DNA of 64,000 nt from Casuarius casuarius (GCA_003342895.1 PTFA01000042.1:930001-994000), one strand, 5' to 3'; numbered from the stretch's first letter, positions 1 to 13,701 are shown. Numbers and translations are program-made. The notes: generated by a model from the sequence alone, not told the origin.

Positions 1-3000
1 GCCAAAGGAATTGACTCTAAGTGTTCTTCCCTAGCTTACCACAATTGCCAAGTGTAACGTGTTAGCTCAATCCTCTATATTTAAGTTTTACCTCACAATT
101 CAGACGGGCAGTTAAGATCACATAGTTATCACAATTAGCTGACAGGCAGAAACTTGCTACTTCACTGCAACGTAATCATACGCCGTCAGAAGCCTACAAC
201 CCAAAGGACAGAAACTGAACTTCTGAGTGAAATTGGAACCTAAGGCAGCCAAAACTATTAATCATTTGTACTGAACTGGGTGAACAGTTTCAACCAAAAC
301 AACTTGCATAAATATAATGCTGCTGGTGCTTTTCTCTTCCTCCCTAAGCTCTTCTTTTCTGAAAAGAGGATACCAATCTAATAGATTGGAGGATGCCCAA
401 TTTACAGAAGTGATTTGAACTTGGGTCTCCCCCCATTCAAGAAATTGCTGTAATCACGAAATTAGCTCAACAGATCCCAAATGATCATACAACTACCTGA
501 TGTAATGAATGGCTCCTCCTCCCACATGTATACTGGCAGAGAGCTAGTGGCCTCCCCTTCTACACAAGGAGGGGCAGTAAAGCTGGAAACAGATCACCTC
601 TAGCATACAAAGGAAGTCCAGCGCAAAACTGATGGTTGCTGCAGTTAAAGTTGCCATTATAAAACCGCAATTCTCTTTCTACAGTGGTATTGTACAATGG
701 TGCTATTTTGGCAAGTAAGTTCAGGCATTCTTAACCCACGGGGTATTTTGGGATAACCTTGATTTTCTTTGTTGAAGCTATTCTACTCTCAATAAAATAA
801 TTAACTATTTAGTGAAGTAGAGACTGGTATACCTCTGTAGTCCCTACAACCCCTATGCAGAAGAAAATGAGAGAAGACAGATGATTCCTCTGCCCATCTC
901 ACTACAGTTCTTCTCATACACTCACTTTCCCATCATTCTGTGAATAACATTGAGACCCTTTGCCAAACAGCTCTTTGACTCTCTCCACTTTCACTGAGAA
1001 AGACCAGAAATTTAACAATATTTGACTGTAAATTTTCCCCAAATCAAAAAAAGTCTGAGATGTTTGAAACTTTAGTATGTATTGTTTTGCATGCACAGCT
1101 TTAGACAACAAACACTGGGAAGTTCAGAGGGCAATTTAAGAACTAAACTTTGTGTCATTATCTAATATCATAGACATACCTATGATCAACACAGAAATTA
1201 CACAAAAGACCCAAAACCTGAATTTATGAACATGCTAACTTTATGCATAAATCGTCCTGTGGAACTACTCAGACGTACAAATGAATGCACAGAAGAGATT
1301 TTAGCAAGTTAGTTTTCTTCCTCATAAGTGGTGTTTAATGAAATTCTGTGTGTTTATACCATGTTTCAGCGTACGGTTATCGGAACTTCACACGCTATTT
1401 CTGACCGTGTCAGACAAAAGCATCAGGCTTTTACTATGTCTGAAGAAGATATAAGAATTAATATATGCCTATTTCTAAAACTGTGGCTAGATTTAGGATC
1501 CAAGACACACTTTTGTTGGTCTAAAGTCACACATACTTTAACAACTAGGTCAGCAAAAAAATATTTTTTGTTGTATGACAAACACTAAGCACTGTCTGTA
1601 CAATTCAGTCTTATTGGGGAGCAACACATTGAAATGAATAAAGTGGAAGCAACCACCTTCCAGAACTTCTATTTAGTCAGGTAAGAATATTTTTGTCCTC
1701 TGCTTTTAGGAAAATTGAAAATGCAGTGCACATGCCATTCAACTCTAATGTATTTGGGAAGGATGCTTTGTACCCTTACATGTCACTGGTTCAAAACAGC
1801 GTTAACACACACCCATAAAAGGGACAAATAAAAAAAATGTACATGGGAAGAGTTTGCTACCTACATTTCACTTTCTACTTTTACAATTTAGTTAAAGATG
1901 AGTAGATTTTCAGTTGTGTTGCTTGTGATCCTCTAGTGCAACTGAGGAGCAGTTGCAGGGAGTGAACTTTACACAGTATGACTTCGTCACATGAGAGTAG
2001 TCTGCCATTTTTCCTGTTTCTGTTCAGCAAATACGCACAACAACCTAACCTTCAAAATGCATTAAAGATTCTGGAATAGGTTCTGTTTTAGCTTTAACTG
2101 ATTACCTGCAATGACAATAAGCATGTTCGATAGTCCAGTTATGATCTGCAAAAGTCAAATTACCAACCTGAAATGGGAGCTGTATCTAATCCAAGAATCA
2201 TTTTGAATTACAGGACAGAAACTTTAGAAAGTACAGATTAGAATGTTTTGTCATATAACAGGAAAAAACATCCGTTGTGTGCTCTGTCTTGAATTCTGAC
2301 CGGGTCTCCATGGTGCCACAAAGTCATCAGAACACGGGGACCTTCCGTGCACCACGGGAGGAGGCTGAACGCCTTCCACTTTCCCACCTCCCTAGTGTCG
2401 GGATAGAGCCTCTAGCCCCATCCCCAGCCGCCGTTGCTATGCCAAGCTGCAAGCGCCCTCGCAGATTTCCCTCTCTCTCTATTCAACCTCCAGCCTATCC
2501 TACTTGCTGCCCGTTCACATGGCAGGTCTGTCGCCAAACCACTGCTAGGAAATAAAAGTGCCTCGCGCTCCCGAAATACCGTTCCCCCCCCCCTTTTTCT
2601 TATCAAGGCGCATGCAGTGGAAACGCCTTGCAACTCTGTCACTCTGGAGCGGGGCGAGGAGCAAAGCGGCGTGTGCGGCGGGGAGGCGGCGAGGATCCCC
2701 TCGGCCCTCTTCCCCTCCCCCGCCCCGTGCGCTGTAGCGTCGCTCGGGAAGCGCTTCAGGCCGCGGCAACTCCAGCGCGGGCGGCCCTCACCCTCCTCGC
2801 CTCCATCTTACTCGGGAGACCCGACCCCCNNNNNNNNNNNNNNNNNNNNNNNNNNNNNNNNNNNNNNNNNNNNNNNNNNNNNNNNNNNNNNNNNNNNNNN
2901 NNNNNNNNNNNNNNCCGCAGGCCTCCGGCCGGGCCCGCGCGCCCCAGAGCCGGAAGCGGCGCGCGGAGAGGGGGGAAGGAGGGGGGAAGGGGGCGACGGC

Positions 3001-3065
3001 CGGCCGCCTGACCCCCGCCGCGCTGCGCCCCGCCGCGCTCCCCTCCCCCGCTCCCCGGCTCCCAC
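1..3065 (-). other. SCAF4: SCAF4 intron 1 (3' part beyond the window)
   Basis: This stretch lies downstream of the SCAF4 exon 1 donor on the minus strand and is intronic. From 1 to about 2640 it is AT-rich with no exon carrying the expected CID-start residues, no long ORF and no repeat I can name. The part from about 2640 to 3065 belongs to the CpG island. An NRF1-like GCGCATGC sits at 2608-2615, just inside the intron, next to a run of C residues. Confidence 0.8.
2830..2914. other. Assembly gap (85 N)
   Basis: A run of 85 undetermined bases in SCAF4 intron 1 within the CpG island. GC-rich DNA commonly drops out of assemblies; ORFs that read across this gap have no value. Confidence 0.99.
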
Positions 3066-3095
3066 CTCCTGGTTGAAGGCGTTCACGGCCTCCAT
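3066..3095 (-). CDS. SCAF4: SCAF4 coding exon 1 (first 10 residues, partial gene)
   Basis: Read on the minus strand, an ATG at 3095-3093 in a good Kozak context (AAC before ATG, G after) opens MEAVNAFNQE, followed directly by a splice donor (GAG then GTGGGA, donor GT at 3065-3064). The SCAF4 N-terminus I recall from mammals is MDAVNAFNQE followed by LFSLMD, with the same phase-0 boundary; the paralogue SCAF8 begins MEAVKTFNSE, so residues 5-10 favour SCAF4. SCAF4 is a nuclear protein whose N-terminal CID binds the phosphorylated RNA polymerase II CTD and which, with SCAF8, suppresses premature polyadenylation. The rest of the gene lies left of the window; no further exon is visible in 1-3065. 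Its position in a CpG island and divergent from HUNK supports the call. Only 10 residues are seen, so the identification rests on the motif, the splice site and synteny. Confidence 0.85.
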
Positions 3096-3125
3096 GTTGG
3101 CGGCGGCTGATGCGGGCGTCCGCGC

Positions 3126-3162
3126 GGGGGAGGGAAGGAGGGGAGGGGGAGGGGAGCAGGGG
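3126..3162 (+). other. G-rich purine tract upstream of the SCAF4 start
   Basis: At least four runs of three or more G separated by short A-containing spacers lie 31-67 bases above the SCAF4 ATG. The plus strand could form a G-quadruplex; on the SCAF4 sense strand it is C-rich and may lie in the 5' UTR. Confidence 0.6.
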
Positions 3163-3377
3163 CAGCTCGGTCCCGCTCAGGGGCTCCGCGCGGACATGTC
3201 CGTTTGGCGGCGGCGGGCCTCACGCTCTGCCCTCTCCCTTGCTCGCTCCGTGCGGCGTCTCGCTGGCAGGGCCCCGGCACAGACCGTCTCTCCCAGCGGG
3301 ATGGCGGAGCCCACGCCGCGCACAGCACCCTGGGATCGTGCAGGCCTCCCGGCCCCGCGCCACCCACAGGAGAGAAC

Positions 3378-3432
3378 GGGGAGGGGAGGGAAGGGGGGGG
3401 GGAAGGGAGGAAGGGAGCGCGCGCGCGGCGCG
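3378..3432 (+). other. G-quadruplex-capable purine tract followed by alternating GC
   Basis: An uninterrupted G/A tract with many G runs (3378-3416), including one run of ten G, is directly followed by an alternating GCGCGC stretch (about 3416-3428) of the type that can adopt Z-DNA. It sits about 300 bases upstream of the SCAF4 start, inside the CpG island. Confidence 0.6.
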
Positions 3433-3830
3433 GCAAAGGCACCACGTGACCGCCGGGCCGGGCTCCCGCCCGGGCCCCCGCCATGTCAGCGCCGGCCCCG
3501 CCCCCGGGGAGGGGAAATGGCGGGTGAATAAATCCTTCTCTCCGGAGCTGTTGTGGCTCTTCGCTCGCCGCTGCTGGTGCCGCAGCTGCCGCGGCGGCCC
3601 CTGGCAGGCCGCCTGGGCCCTTTCCTGGGGCGTGGGGCCGGGGCGGCGGGCGAAAGCAACGCCTGCCGCCGCGCCTGCCGTTAGGGAAACTGGCCGTTTT
3701 TTAACGGCCGTAAATCGTGTGCCCGGCAGGGCACCCGCCGGGCAGCGGCGGGGGCGGGCTGGCCTAGCATCTGAACGTGTCTTACAACCTGGCGTGAGGT
3801 CTGCGCCCTCGTGGCGCGGGACGCTGCACT

Positions 3831-6800
3831 GCATGCCTTAAATAGCGTGAAACTGGACAAAACGGGAAGACCGGCAGAGATGAGCTTTTTGCACTGGCGA
3901 AGGGATGGTTAATCCGATTTGATAGACCGTTTCTGTCTGCGGCTCTATTCACGCTAACAACGGGAGCTAACGATGCGAATGCATATATCCTGCAAAACGT
4001 AGTTTTGGGGACATTGACTGTGGCATCTCTTAAAGGGCACATTTGTCAAGCACATCATCAAGTGCTACAGTAACATACTAGTATCTATGGCCAGTCATAG
4101 CATAGTGCTATATGATACGGTGTGTTTTAAATGATACTGCTTAAGCTGTAATTGCATCATTTGACCCTAGTCCAGGCCATTGGCCAGGGGGTGAAGTAGA
4201 TGAGGGGTTCGGAACGCTACGCAAATCTCACAGCGTATTTGGCTTTGTTTATGTTTTTCAGTTGGGCTGTGGCTGGTATTTAATAGAACTGTTAATCAAG
4301 TGCAAGTTAGTGTCAAGAGTCCCCTCTCCCCTCCATCAATATAAGGCAGTCCAACAATTGTTCATGTTTAAAAATCGATAAAACTCAAGAAAGTTGATAG
4401 AGGGGCAAGACCTCTTGTTCCACTCAGGTCACAAAAATGTATAAAGAAGTGGTTTTTTTGTATGATTATATAGCTAATATTCAGAAGACACTAGATCCTG
4501 AAGGCAAATGGAAAATTTGTCCAAATGTCATCAATTTCTCTAGATGGACTTCATCAACTCCCCCCCCCAGAAAACTCTTTCCAATTCTCACAGTCATTCT
4601 TTAAAGAAAGCCTCCAAACTGGATAAGAATGGAGAAGATAATACTGCACTTGTAGTGTCAGTCTGTGATGCTGCTTGTGATTTTGCCAGTTTCAGTATGA
4701 CAAATTACTTCATACGTGACTTTCACATATAAGAGAAGTGGGCTACTTGGTGAGAGATTGAAAATTGTGAATTGTCTCTGTCCAGGTGGAAGGTGGAAAA
4801 GTAAGAAAGATTTTTTTCAGAGGTTTTGGGTTGAGAGAGAAGGAATGAACTTCCTACACTGGCAAGTTACTCTCAAATTTGAAACCTAGACATTAAGTGG
4901 TGACAGCTCTTTCTGTAGTGCTGGGTATCTGACATTAAACTCATTTCAGTATATATTTGCTGATATGAGTGCAGCTCTCTCAACACAACATAATAGGTTA
5001 TACAGGATACAGAGAAACAAAAGCTTCCTAGGAAAGGAAAGGCTGTCAGCAGTCCTGGAAATGCACATTAAATTTGAAATTTTTTTCACATTAAAACCTC
5101 TTGAACTGCTTATATTATGTATTTGCCTTTTACAGGGTGTCACTGCAGAGTCTAGCGGTGGTTCCTCTGAAAGCTCTGCATGTAAATACTTTTGAGTTTC
5201 CTTTTTACTATTTATGCTTGCTATTGCTTTGTTTTGAATCTTCTTACAAAAGCATCTGCTTTTGTAGCGTGTTTGTAACAATGCTTTGGGAATAATAAGA
5301 TTTTATGTAAACTGCAGGAAGAAATAGTTTAAGCATACACCAGTGTGTTTAAAAATTGCATAGTACAAGCACTGATGATTGCAATGGCTTGGCGCTCAAT
5401 GGGCCAGCTGTGTTAGTGCTTTCCTTGCTGTGGCAAGCTCCATGCTCATTCCACTACCAAGCTCAAATCTGGAGTGGTTGTGCCTGTGCTACAATATGGT
5501 CCCTGTTCTGCTTGCAGTATAGACAAATCCTTAGCGTCAGTAGAATTATCACTGGCAACTTTTGTTCACTAAGAATGAAATTCTGGTTCCTTGGGGGCTG
5601 AATGTATTTTCTTTCAGCGTTTGGGGGTGGGGAAGGGTGAAGCGGGTTAATTACTCAGGATTTAGACTAAGTCTTGGTTTTCCTAGGCTGTGCTTATGCC
5701 CTTCAGAGCAGACCTGCTTCAGCGAGATCATATCCTCAGCAATTTTTAGATAAAATTTCCTGTTGTTTATATCATACTATGACCACCTGTGGTGAGAAAG
5801 GAGACAACTGTATAATTTGTTAATAAAAAGCATGTTCTCTTGATTATGTTTTTGTCAAATTTACACTTGTCAATACTTGAGCACACGGCAGGTTTGTTAC
5901 TTAAAAACTGCTTTTATAAACAACATTAGGCATTGTACAAATATATGATATATAGTGCCTAGCATTGTATGTCATGTATTTGTCCAATATAAATTACAGT
6001 CCTTGCCCATGAAGATCATGCATGACTAATAGAGCATTTCATATTGTTTGTATGCATGTTCTATATATTTTTAGAATTGCATATTTTTATGTAATATATA
6101 CAGCAATATGTTATATTTATAACACTATTCCTAATAACATTATTCATGTTATCCCTTATGTCTTACATTTAACATTTTTGCTTCTTGTTGGTACATGGGT
6201 TTAATTTATTTAGTTATGTTCAGTTTTCCATACTTTTTTTCTGACAGGCAATTAATAGGCATGCAAATGTATGGAGATTGCTGTTCAGAACATAAATTAT
6301 GGTTACGTGATGTAATGATTCTTTGGCACATGTGTTTCATCAGCTGGTGCAGAGCCTTATTCAAGCTTGATGAGAGCTGAAATATTTTTGCCTTCAGTAT
6401 AGTCCTTGTCATTCTATACATAATGGAATGCAAGTTTCACTAAATTTTAGTTAGCTAGAGCATTGACAAGTATATCATTATGTAAAATTCTTATTTAATT
6501 TTTTCTTACAGTAACATTATTAAGTCCTGATCTTTGAAACTATTAAGAACTGTAAATTTTGCTCAGTCTCCTAAATCATTATTAGCATTGTGCATCATTA
6601 TTGACAAAGAAAATGACTGACAATAATCATCCATAAAAACGTCATATTCCCTGTCCTTTGATTCTCTATGTCTGCCTTTGAATGTTTTCTGTGATGACTC
6701 ATTTGATAAGTTATCACTTAAGGCTTTGTCATCCATTATCACTCTCTAATTTACTGGTGTAATTTATGGGGCAACTATTCTTGGCTAGAATTTCCTGGAA

Positions 6801-9800
6801 TCCCATATTCTACAATAAGTATCAAAATCAGTTTTCCTGTATTGTTTACCACATTGCTGTAGTAAATTTATTCTTTATTAACATAATACCGTTTATGTTT
6901 ACCGTGATTATTTATCAGTATTTGCAGTGTGATTAGCACTCTAGGTAGATGTACCTCATATCATAGAGGAGGCTTTCCTTATTTGTTCTCTGTAAATGTT
7001 GGCACCAAGTACAAGCCACGCTAAAATCAGACCCTTGAAATCGGTAGGTCTTTGAGGGAAGGGTATGTCAGTCTCTCACTGTTTATCTCTACTCTTGCAG
7101 GATTAGACCCTTTGGCCTGGCACTGAGATTCTGCATTTGAGAGCTGAGTTAACATGGTGCTCATTAATGCTGACCTGTTCTTTTACTGTTTGTAAGCTCA
7201 GGTGTTTCTGACAGACAAGCTGTATTGGAACTGTTTGAAGGCCTTTTGGAAACTTCATAGTGCAAGGAGCATTTTCCTGCCCACTTAGTGGAGTGAATCA
7301 AGGTGCATAAGCCATGCCTGTGCTCTAGACAGCAGTAACTTTCAATTTGATTTTGAGTCCCACCATAAGTATGCAGGTATGAAGTCCTGGGTTCTAATTC
7401 ATAAAGCCGTGTAAAGTTTGACAGCTGGTCATCTTGGAGATTCTCTCTTTTTCTTTGCACTGTTGCAGTGAAATGAAATAAGGTGTTTTTGCAGACAGTT
7501 CCATGATGCGGACAGCCAGATCTATGATTTTTGAATTTGAGATAACACTCGCTGTGGGACTAACTTTCTCTTGTATTCTCACTGAGTATTGAGATTTGAG
7601 AATCATGTAAAATACTTCTTTCTGGCGAGGCGTTACTTTTCTTGAGGCAAGTTGGAACAGCAGGAATTTAGGAATGTGTGTTTTGTCTGTTATGAGCATT
7701 TTGATTTTTATGATCTTCCATGATTCTGCTATGATGGACTTAATTTATTCAGTATTTCAAAATGTTTTTTTAAAGTGCTGGTGAGACAATAACTACCTAA
7801 AACTGCTCTTAATGGATATCAAATCACTGAGGGTGTGGCTTGTCTATATCTGATGCTTAATGTAACCATTTATTTTAATGTTTTGCAGACAAGATGAAAC
7901 CTCTGCTTTTGTTTAACAAAATGTCTTGGATAACCCTGTGGAAACTGGACTACCTTCCTGCCCACTAGTGAAGTTATTAGCTAAAATCCCTTACCTTCAA
8001 TGGATCTTGAATGTTACCTCAGTATTTACAGAGATTACAACTTATACAGAGAAGGTGGCAATAAGGAGCTCACTTTGCAAGATCTTTGTACAACTCCTTA
8101 TCAAGTAAATGGAATTTTTGCGCATGAAAGCTTGTGGGCTAGAATGTTACTTTGGTAGAAGGCAAACTGCATTTTCTGCACAGTTCAGACTTACCTTGCT
8201 TTTGCCAGTAGACACATGAGAACAAAATTCCTACTTTGTTCCTCTGTAGTTATCTCACCAACCTCTTCTGGTCTGATGTGGAGGCTGGCAAGATCATGAG
8301 ACTAGACAAGGCTTTGTTGTAGGTGCAAGACTGAAAATCAAAGTGTGTCAGAGATTACTTGTAATATTGTAGCATTGCTGCAGTCCATCAGAAAAACAGA
8401 GACTGCTGAGAGCAAACATATTAAACAAAGGGTAATTAGTTCTTTTGAAAAATTCAGTGTTTACATGTGGAGTAAGAGATGCTGTGAACATACGGTATTT
8501 AATATAGAGGGCAAGGAAACATATTTGTGTTGTATGGGATGATTAATGGTTTCAATCTAGCACAATATGAGGTTTATAGGACTAAGAACAACTGACAGTA
8601 ACAAATATGTTCACATCATCACTTTAAAATAAATTATTCAATGCTTTAGAAAACTTGCGCTGCAGAAAGCAAGTTTTTTCAATTAGTAAATATAAATGAC
8701 TTTTTTTTCAATTAATCATTTACTTGCAAGAACCTGCAGTTCTAGGGCAGCCAAAATTCTGAGTCTGAGTTAATTTCTAGGTATGTGTGAAGCCAAGAAC
8801 ACAGTAAAAGTTTGAGAAATGTAAAACCATTCACTGCCAGTTCAACATCTGCCTCCTTCTCTGGCAGCTTTGCGGTTCTGATTCTTTATCTCCTTGGCTG
8901 TTGCATGTTATAAAACAAAATATTTAATTTGGGATTCAATGAAATTTGACTTCTATGTGTGAGGTTTTTTGGTTTTTATTTTTATGTCAGGATGAGGTGA
9001 GCAAAAACAAAAATTATTCTTGCCCATCAGAAGAGGAATAATGTTTCTTATTTTGTTTGTTTGCTTATTTATTTAGGAGATGAAAAATCAGTTTGCACAA
9101 TCACAGTCAACAGAAGCAGAAGCCATCTTTATAAATCAACTTTACCTTACTGTGTTTCTTGTGAGAAAACTTAGGTACATTCACTCCTTCTAGCAAAATG
9201 TATAGCAAGATCAGCTCTAATAGGATCAAAACCTGCTATGCATAGTTTAAGTTCTGTGCTTCTGTATTATTTCCCTGAGATAGACCTTCCACAGATTTCA
9301 GAGAGACTTCACAAGATTCAGTGATATGTTACTGCAGAACTGAGGCCTCAGTTCCTGAACCTACTCAGACTCCTACTGGTATCAGTAGGTCAGAGAAGTA
9401 CTGGAGGCTTTGTCCTTAGTGATGATCACAAATAAAACATCATGCTTACTTTAAGTCTCAAAAGTGGGTGTGCCAGATATCTTACACAAAAACAGTAATA
9501 AGTAAACCCCTATTTTTCCTGCCAGCTTTCTCTCCCCATATTATCTGGGGAAAAAGGGGGGGGTTGATTTTTAAAGATATTTTTATTTGTGTGTAATCTG
9601 TGTTTGCAGTAACCAGTTCTGTTAAGCCTGTATTAAAAAGTACCTTATTTTATATTGTATACCTCAGGCATTCAAAAAAACATGATTCAGTCCTTCCTTC
9701 TCCCCCATAATGAGCAATACTTGAAAATCACCAAGAACAATAGACATTATTCTTGTATTTCTTTATAGCTTTTGGAACTCCTGTTTTTCAGTGTTTCTGC

Positions 9801-10716
9801 CTGATAAGTTGATGAGAAAGCTTGTTTTTTTGAACAAAACTCAAGATCATCATGTAGTCACTACTTCCAGAGGTGCTATTTTAAGGCATTTAACAAATGT
9901 GACAGGATGCAGTAAAATTCTGAGCTCTGGCAGTTATGCAGGATTTACTATGGGATGTAGCCACAGAATGTTTAAGGCTAAGGGGGAATATGTAACTAAT
10001 TCAATTTTTATCTCTTAAAAAGATTTTATAGTATATTAGTAAAAAATTCTAATTGGATTATACTTGAGAGAGGAGAAAAAGAAAACATATGTAAGTGACA
10101 ATGATTCTTGCTAAAGTTTATAAAATATGGCATTGGGTAGGCCTCTGTCCTAGTGGAAGATGCACAGACAGATTACTGAGATTCAGTCGGTTCAGGTACA
10201 TAATATCTGTAGGATTACACAGGAGGCTGCAGTCCAGCAACACAGTACAGGGGTGACAGAAATGTCAGGTTTACTGAAGTTCTACTTAAGTGCCATAAAA
10301 GAGATTTGAACACTTTTCCTTGGTACTATTGAGAAGTACTGTTGACACAATCCTCACATGTTCTTTCTGTTTAGCTTTCCAGGTTTCAGCATGTTTATCT
10401 TGGGAACACAGGATAAGAAGGACTTCTTGGGCCACTTGTTGCAGCTGCTTCCAGCTGAGGCAAGTCACATTATCTGATAAGCAGAGACTTTTTTTTGTCC
10501 TTCCCCACTCTACCAACATTGGGAGGATTTTTGCTAATGTCACTACTATGAGGAAGCAACTTCCAGGTGAAATGTCTTCATGGTGAATTTGTTGCACTTG
10601 CTCTTTCTCCACTTTCGATTAAATAATTCCATTTCTTTACAGGCTTTACTCCAAGTAGTTCTTAAGAAAAAAGTTTTTAATTTGTTTTCTAGCTTCTCTT
10701 ACAGTCGCTGTTGTGG
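3831..10716. other. Intergenic, no gene recognised
   Basis: AT-rich sequence between the SCAF4 CpG island and the CTCF-like site. ORFs are all short (about 110 codons or fewer) and unrelated to anything I recognise. No repeat family is identifiable with confidence. The segment near 5930-6480 is notably AT-rich, but I see no structure in it beyond composition. Confidence 0.7.
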
Positions 10717-10730
10717 CCAGTAGATGGCAC
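10717..10730 (+). promoter_or_regulatory. Candidate CTCF binding site, forward orientation
   Basis: The 14-mer CCAGTAGATGGCAC matches the CTCF core consensus CCASYAGRKGGCRC at every position, on the plus strand. It sits in ordinary AT-rich intergenic DNA. The motif is seen; occupancy is inference, since a core match alone is expected by chance now and then in a window of this size. Confidence 0.5.
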
Positions 10731-13231
10731 TTATGTACACACTAAGAAGGCATAAATGAGGTTAAAATAATTATTTCCACTGAAATTTCATATTTATGGA
10801 ATGACACATGTTTAATGTAAACCTAAATGTGGTTCTTATCATAGAGTTATATAAGATTTAATACTTCATCTGTGTGGTCTTACCCCAGACCCCATATATG
10901 AGGTGCTGTTGACATTGATCCAAATTTAAATGTTTGCATATGGAGATCTAAATGAAGGATCAGGACCTAAAGCATGCTTCAGTAAATGGTCACAGTATTA
11001 TGTATTACCTGCACAGTGAATATGTTGATAAGTGTTGTGGCTCACTTTTTTCAGTAAATATCTCAGGCAAATGATGACTCACAGGATAAAAGCTCACTTT
11101 GATCTTGTAGCACATGAGGATCACAGATTGAAGAACAAAGTCCAGGAACTTGTAACTCTACATAGAAAGTTTTTATTTCCTTCTTCAGTAGTAAGGATCT
11201 GACTTGCCCCCTGTTTTCAGAAGGCAATTGTCAATCAAAAATCTTCATTAAAAAAAAGGATAATCTAAAAACAGTTTCTAGCATTTTTTCTGCTGAGATT
11301 TCTAGTTATTCTAGCTGAGATTTTGTACCACACATTAAGGACTGATTTAAAGAAAGATTTTGTCCTGGAATAGGTGTATCACTTAGTGTTTTTTGTATTT
11401 CTGCTTCTTCCTCTCCAAATGGTTATGATATTTATACTCATAGTGGAGATCAAGTTGTGCTGTTTTCTCATATAACTAAATTCCCATCACCGTTTGTAAT
11501 AAGCCATTCCAGCATAAACCTATTTATCCCAGTATAATTTTGTCAAACATCAGGCATATTGTTCCAAGCTAGTCTTATTAAAACAACACAACCGTTCTGT
11601 GTAGCCAAGCTCTAAGCAATGGAGCCCTGAATTTGCACATAGATAAAGGGAGCAAATCTAAAGTGGCTCTAATTCTCCAAAGACAGTCTCCAAAAACCCT
11701 CAGCATATTTTGGGCGGATCATGGGCCCTATCTCAATTAAAGCGGAAGTTTAAGTAGTTTGTCTGGCCTGCCATGCAGGGTGTAATGCTGCCTAGAATCC
11801 CTGGAAGGGTGCTTGTGGTGGTCTCACATGGTCATGATCCAGTCACCCGTATCCCTGCTATATGTATAATCTCGTATCAGGGTTTGCCAGGGGATCACTG
11901 AAGTTGTTTGCTTGTCACACAACAGCCACGCTTATGGACCCTTCGTGATATTCTGTCCCTTTCACCTGCCATTGCCCACATCCTTCTTCCTCCACCACCA
12001 TTCTTTTTTTTTTTAATCGATGATTTATTTTCAGAACTCATTTTGCAGATCTTTTGCATTGCTCGCTATGAAAACAGCAAGTATTGCAATGAAGGGAGTG
12101 CTAATTTGCCTCAAAGTGTTGTCAGCCTATGAGTCCTGTTTAAGTCAAAATATAATTGTGAGAACAATTTGAAAACCTTTTATCTGCATTTTCACGGTTG
12201 TTTCTTGGTAGGAAAAGTACGATATAGCTAAACAGGTGAGCAGGACACAGCTATTTTACATGCATGCGTCACCATGGCCACTAGCAACCAGATAATTTTT
12301 TTACTTTACATGTAGAAGGATTCTTGTGAATTATAAAAGTCAGTGTGCTTGCAGAGGACGGTTCATCATCTTGCTCTGGTGCTAGTTTTTGTGATTCAAG
12401 ACCAAATTAAGCCATGTGGAACCCCAGCCCAATCTTTGGAGAGCCACATCCAAATACAAAGTCAGTAAGCAAAGGGGCTCCTGGGGCTTATGAAGTTGTA
12501 AGACTGCAGTCAACAGACTGGAAAGGGAAAGCATTTGGAAAATACCTCTGGTGTCATTTGTATGCCAATGTCAAATACTTGACCGCTGGCAAAAGATAAA
12601 AGATTATGAGCTGAGAAAGGAGGAAGGGCTGTAAGATGCACTATGGGTGGGCTGGCTGAGTGAGCTGGCCTCTGGGAGCCTGCAGTGTAAGCGCTGGAGT
12701 CCTGCCTCGCTGCTGGACCAGAACAGGCTCTTAGCTGGAACATGGCACAATTGTTATGCAGACTGTGTGTTGATATTTATTTTTCATGGAAACCAGGTCT
12801 CAGTAGTTCTTTCACTGGGTGTAGGTGATTGGCAGCAGGATGTAAGCCTTTTGCGGTCCTGCTGCACAGGTCATAGGCTTCAAGCAACCCTTGGCAGTGT
12901 GTTTATACCTGCTACTACAAGCATATGTAATACCAAGCCTTGTTTAACCATGAACTGTTCGGCTCATCTGTCAAACACTTCATTTGCAAAACTCACTATT
13001 TTTTTGGCAAGGTAGAAATATAAACATTTTAAATATATATATAATTAGTAAAACAGACCCTATCAAAATAAGTATTACTTTGCATGTGTGAATCTTCCCC
13101 TACTTAAACAGAGAAAAATTATGTATGATGGGTAGGTGGTTTCCTGTGCTACTGTAAGAAACTCAGGTACCTACAGAGATGAGTGTTTAAGAGCCTGAGC
13201 TGCATATAGCTGAGATCTGAATGTAAGGTAA

Positions 13232-13425
13232 TGTGGGAGTCAGGAGACCTGACTTCTCTTTGTAGCTCTGCTACAGAGTCCTTGTGTGTGACTGCTCAGC
13301 CACTCTGCCATGATGCCCCTCTGTAAGATGTGGGTGATAGTTGCCGTCAGGAGAATTCATTGCTCACTTTGAGAATCCTAGGTGGAAGGTGCTAACTAAT
13401 TGCAAAGTAGAGCATTTATGAAGCT
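13232..13425 (+). repeat. MIR/CORE-SINE-like element
   Basis: The segment follows the order expected of an amniote MIR: a GGGAGTCAGGAGACCTG-like start, a degenerate 'agctctgctac' tRNA-derived part, a diverged copy of the usual 'ctgtgtgac' and 'cccctctgtaagatg' stretches, then a 'cactttgagaatcc' tail. It is strongly diverged, consistent with an old insertion. The family comparison is from memory. Confidence 0.65.
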
Positions 13426-13671
13426 AAGTAAAAAAATATACCCATTCCATTGCAAAACAAGAAAATACATATTGATGTGTATTGATGTTTTGTATTTGAA
13501 TTGCCTTAATATGTTATGGGGTATATTTACATTTTACTGGGTAGAGTCTGAGAACAGCTTCTGAACCCATTAACTGGTATTAAGCCTATCAAAATAGCAA
13601 TATGCTGTTGAGGTGAATTTTTTAGCTAATTGCATAGCCTCCTACAAAACATATGTAGGCTGGTTTAACTT

Positions 13672-13701
13672 AAAAAAATACACACAAACACACGCACACA
13701 A
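13672..13701 (+). repeat. Interrupted CA-rich microsatellite
   Basis: A poly-A run followed by interrupted CA units (cacacaaacacacgcacaca). No role is evident. Confidence 0.7.

Larger units (their letters stand above)
2640..3830. promoter_or_regulatory. SCAF4: CpG island and promoter of SCAF4
   Basis: Base composition changes abruptly to very GC-rich and CpG-dense between about 2640 and 3830, around SCAF4 exon 1. There is no obvious TATA box, as is usual for housekeeping CpG-island promoters. Visible elements include an E-box of the USF/TFE type (CACGTGAC) at 3443-3450, GC boxes near 3493 and 3750, and long G-rich purine tracts. The transcription start cannot be placed from sequence alone; the 5' UTR should lie just above 3095. 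Whether the island also fires rightward into the intergenic region is unknown. All long ORFs here are open only because GC-rich DNA has few stop codons. Confidence 0.8.

Noticed and set aside
2434..3841. Long overlapping ORFs (up to 365 codons) around the SCAF4 exon
   Set aside because: They run through the 85-N gap or through CpG-island DNA with few stops, are low-complexity Arg/Pro/Gly/Ala, and overlap each other on both strands. Only the 30 nt of SCAF4 exon 1 is supported.
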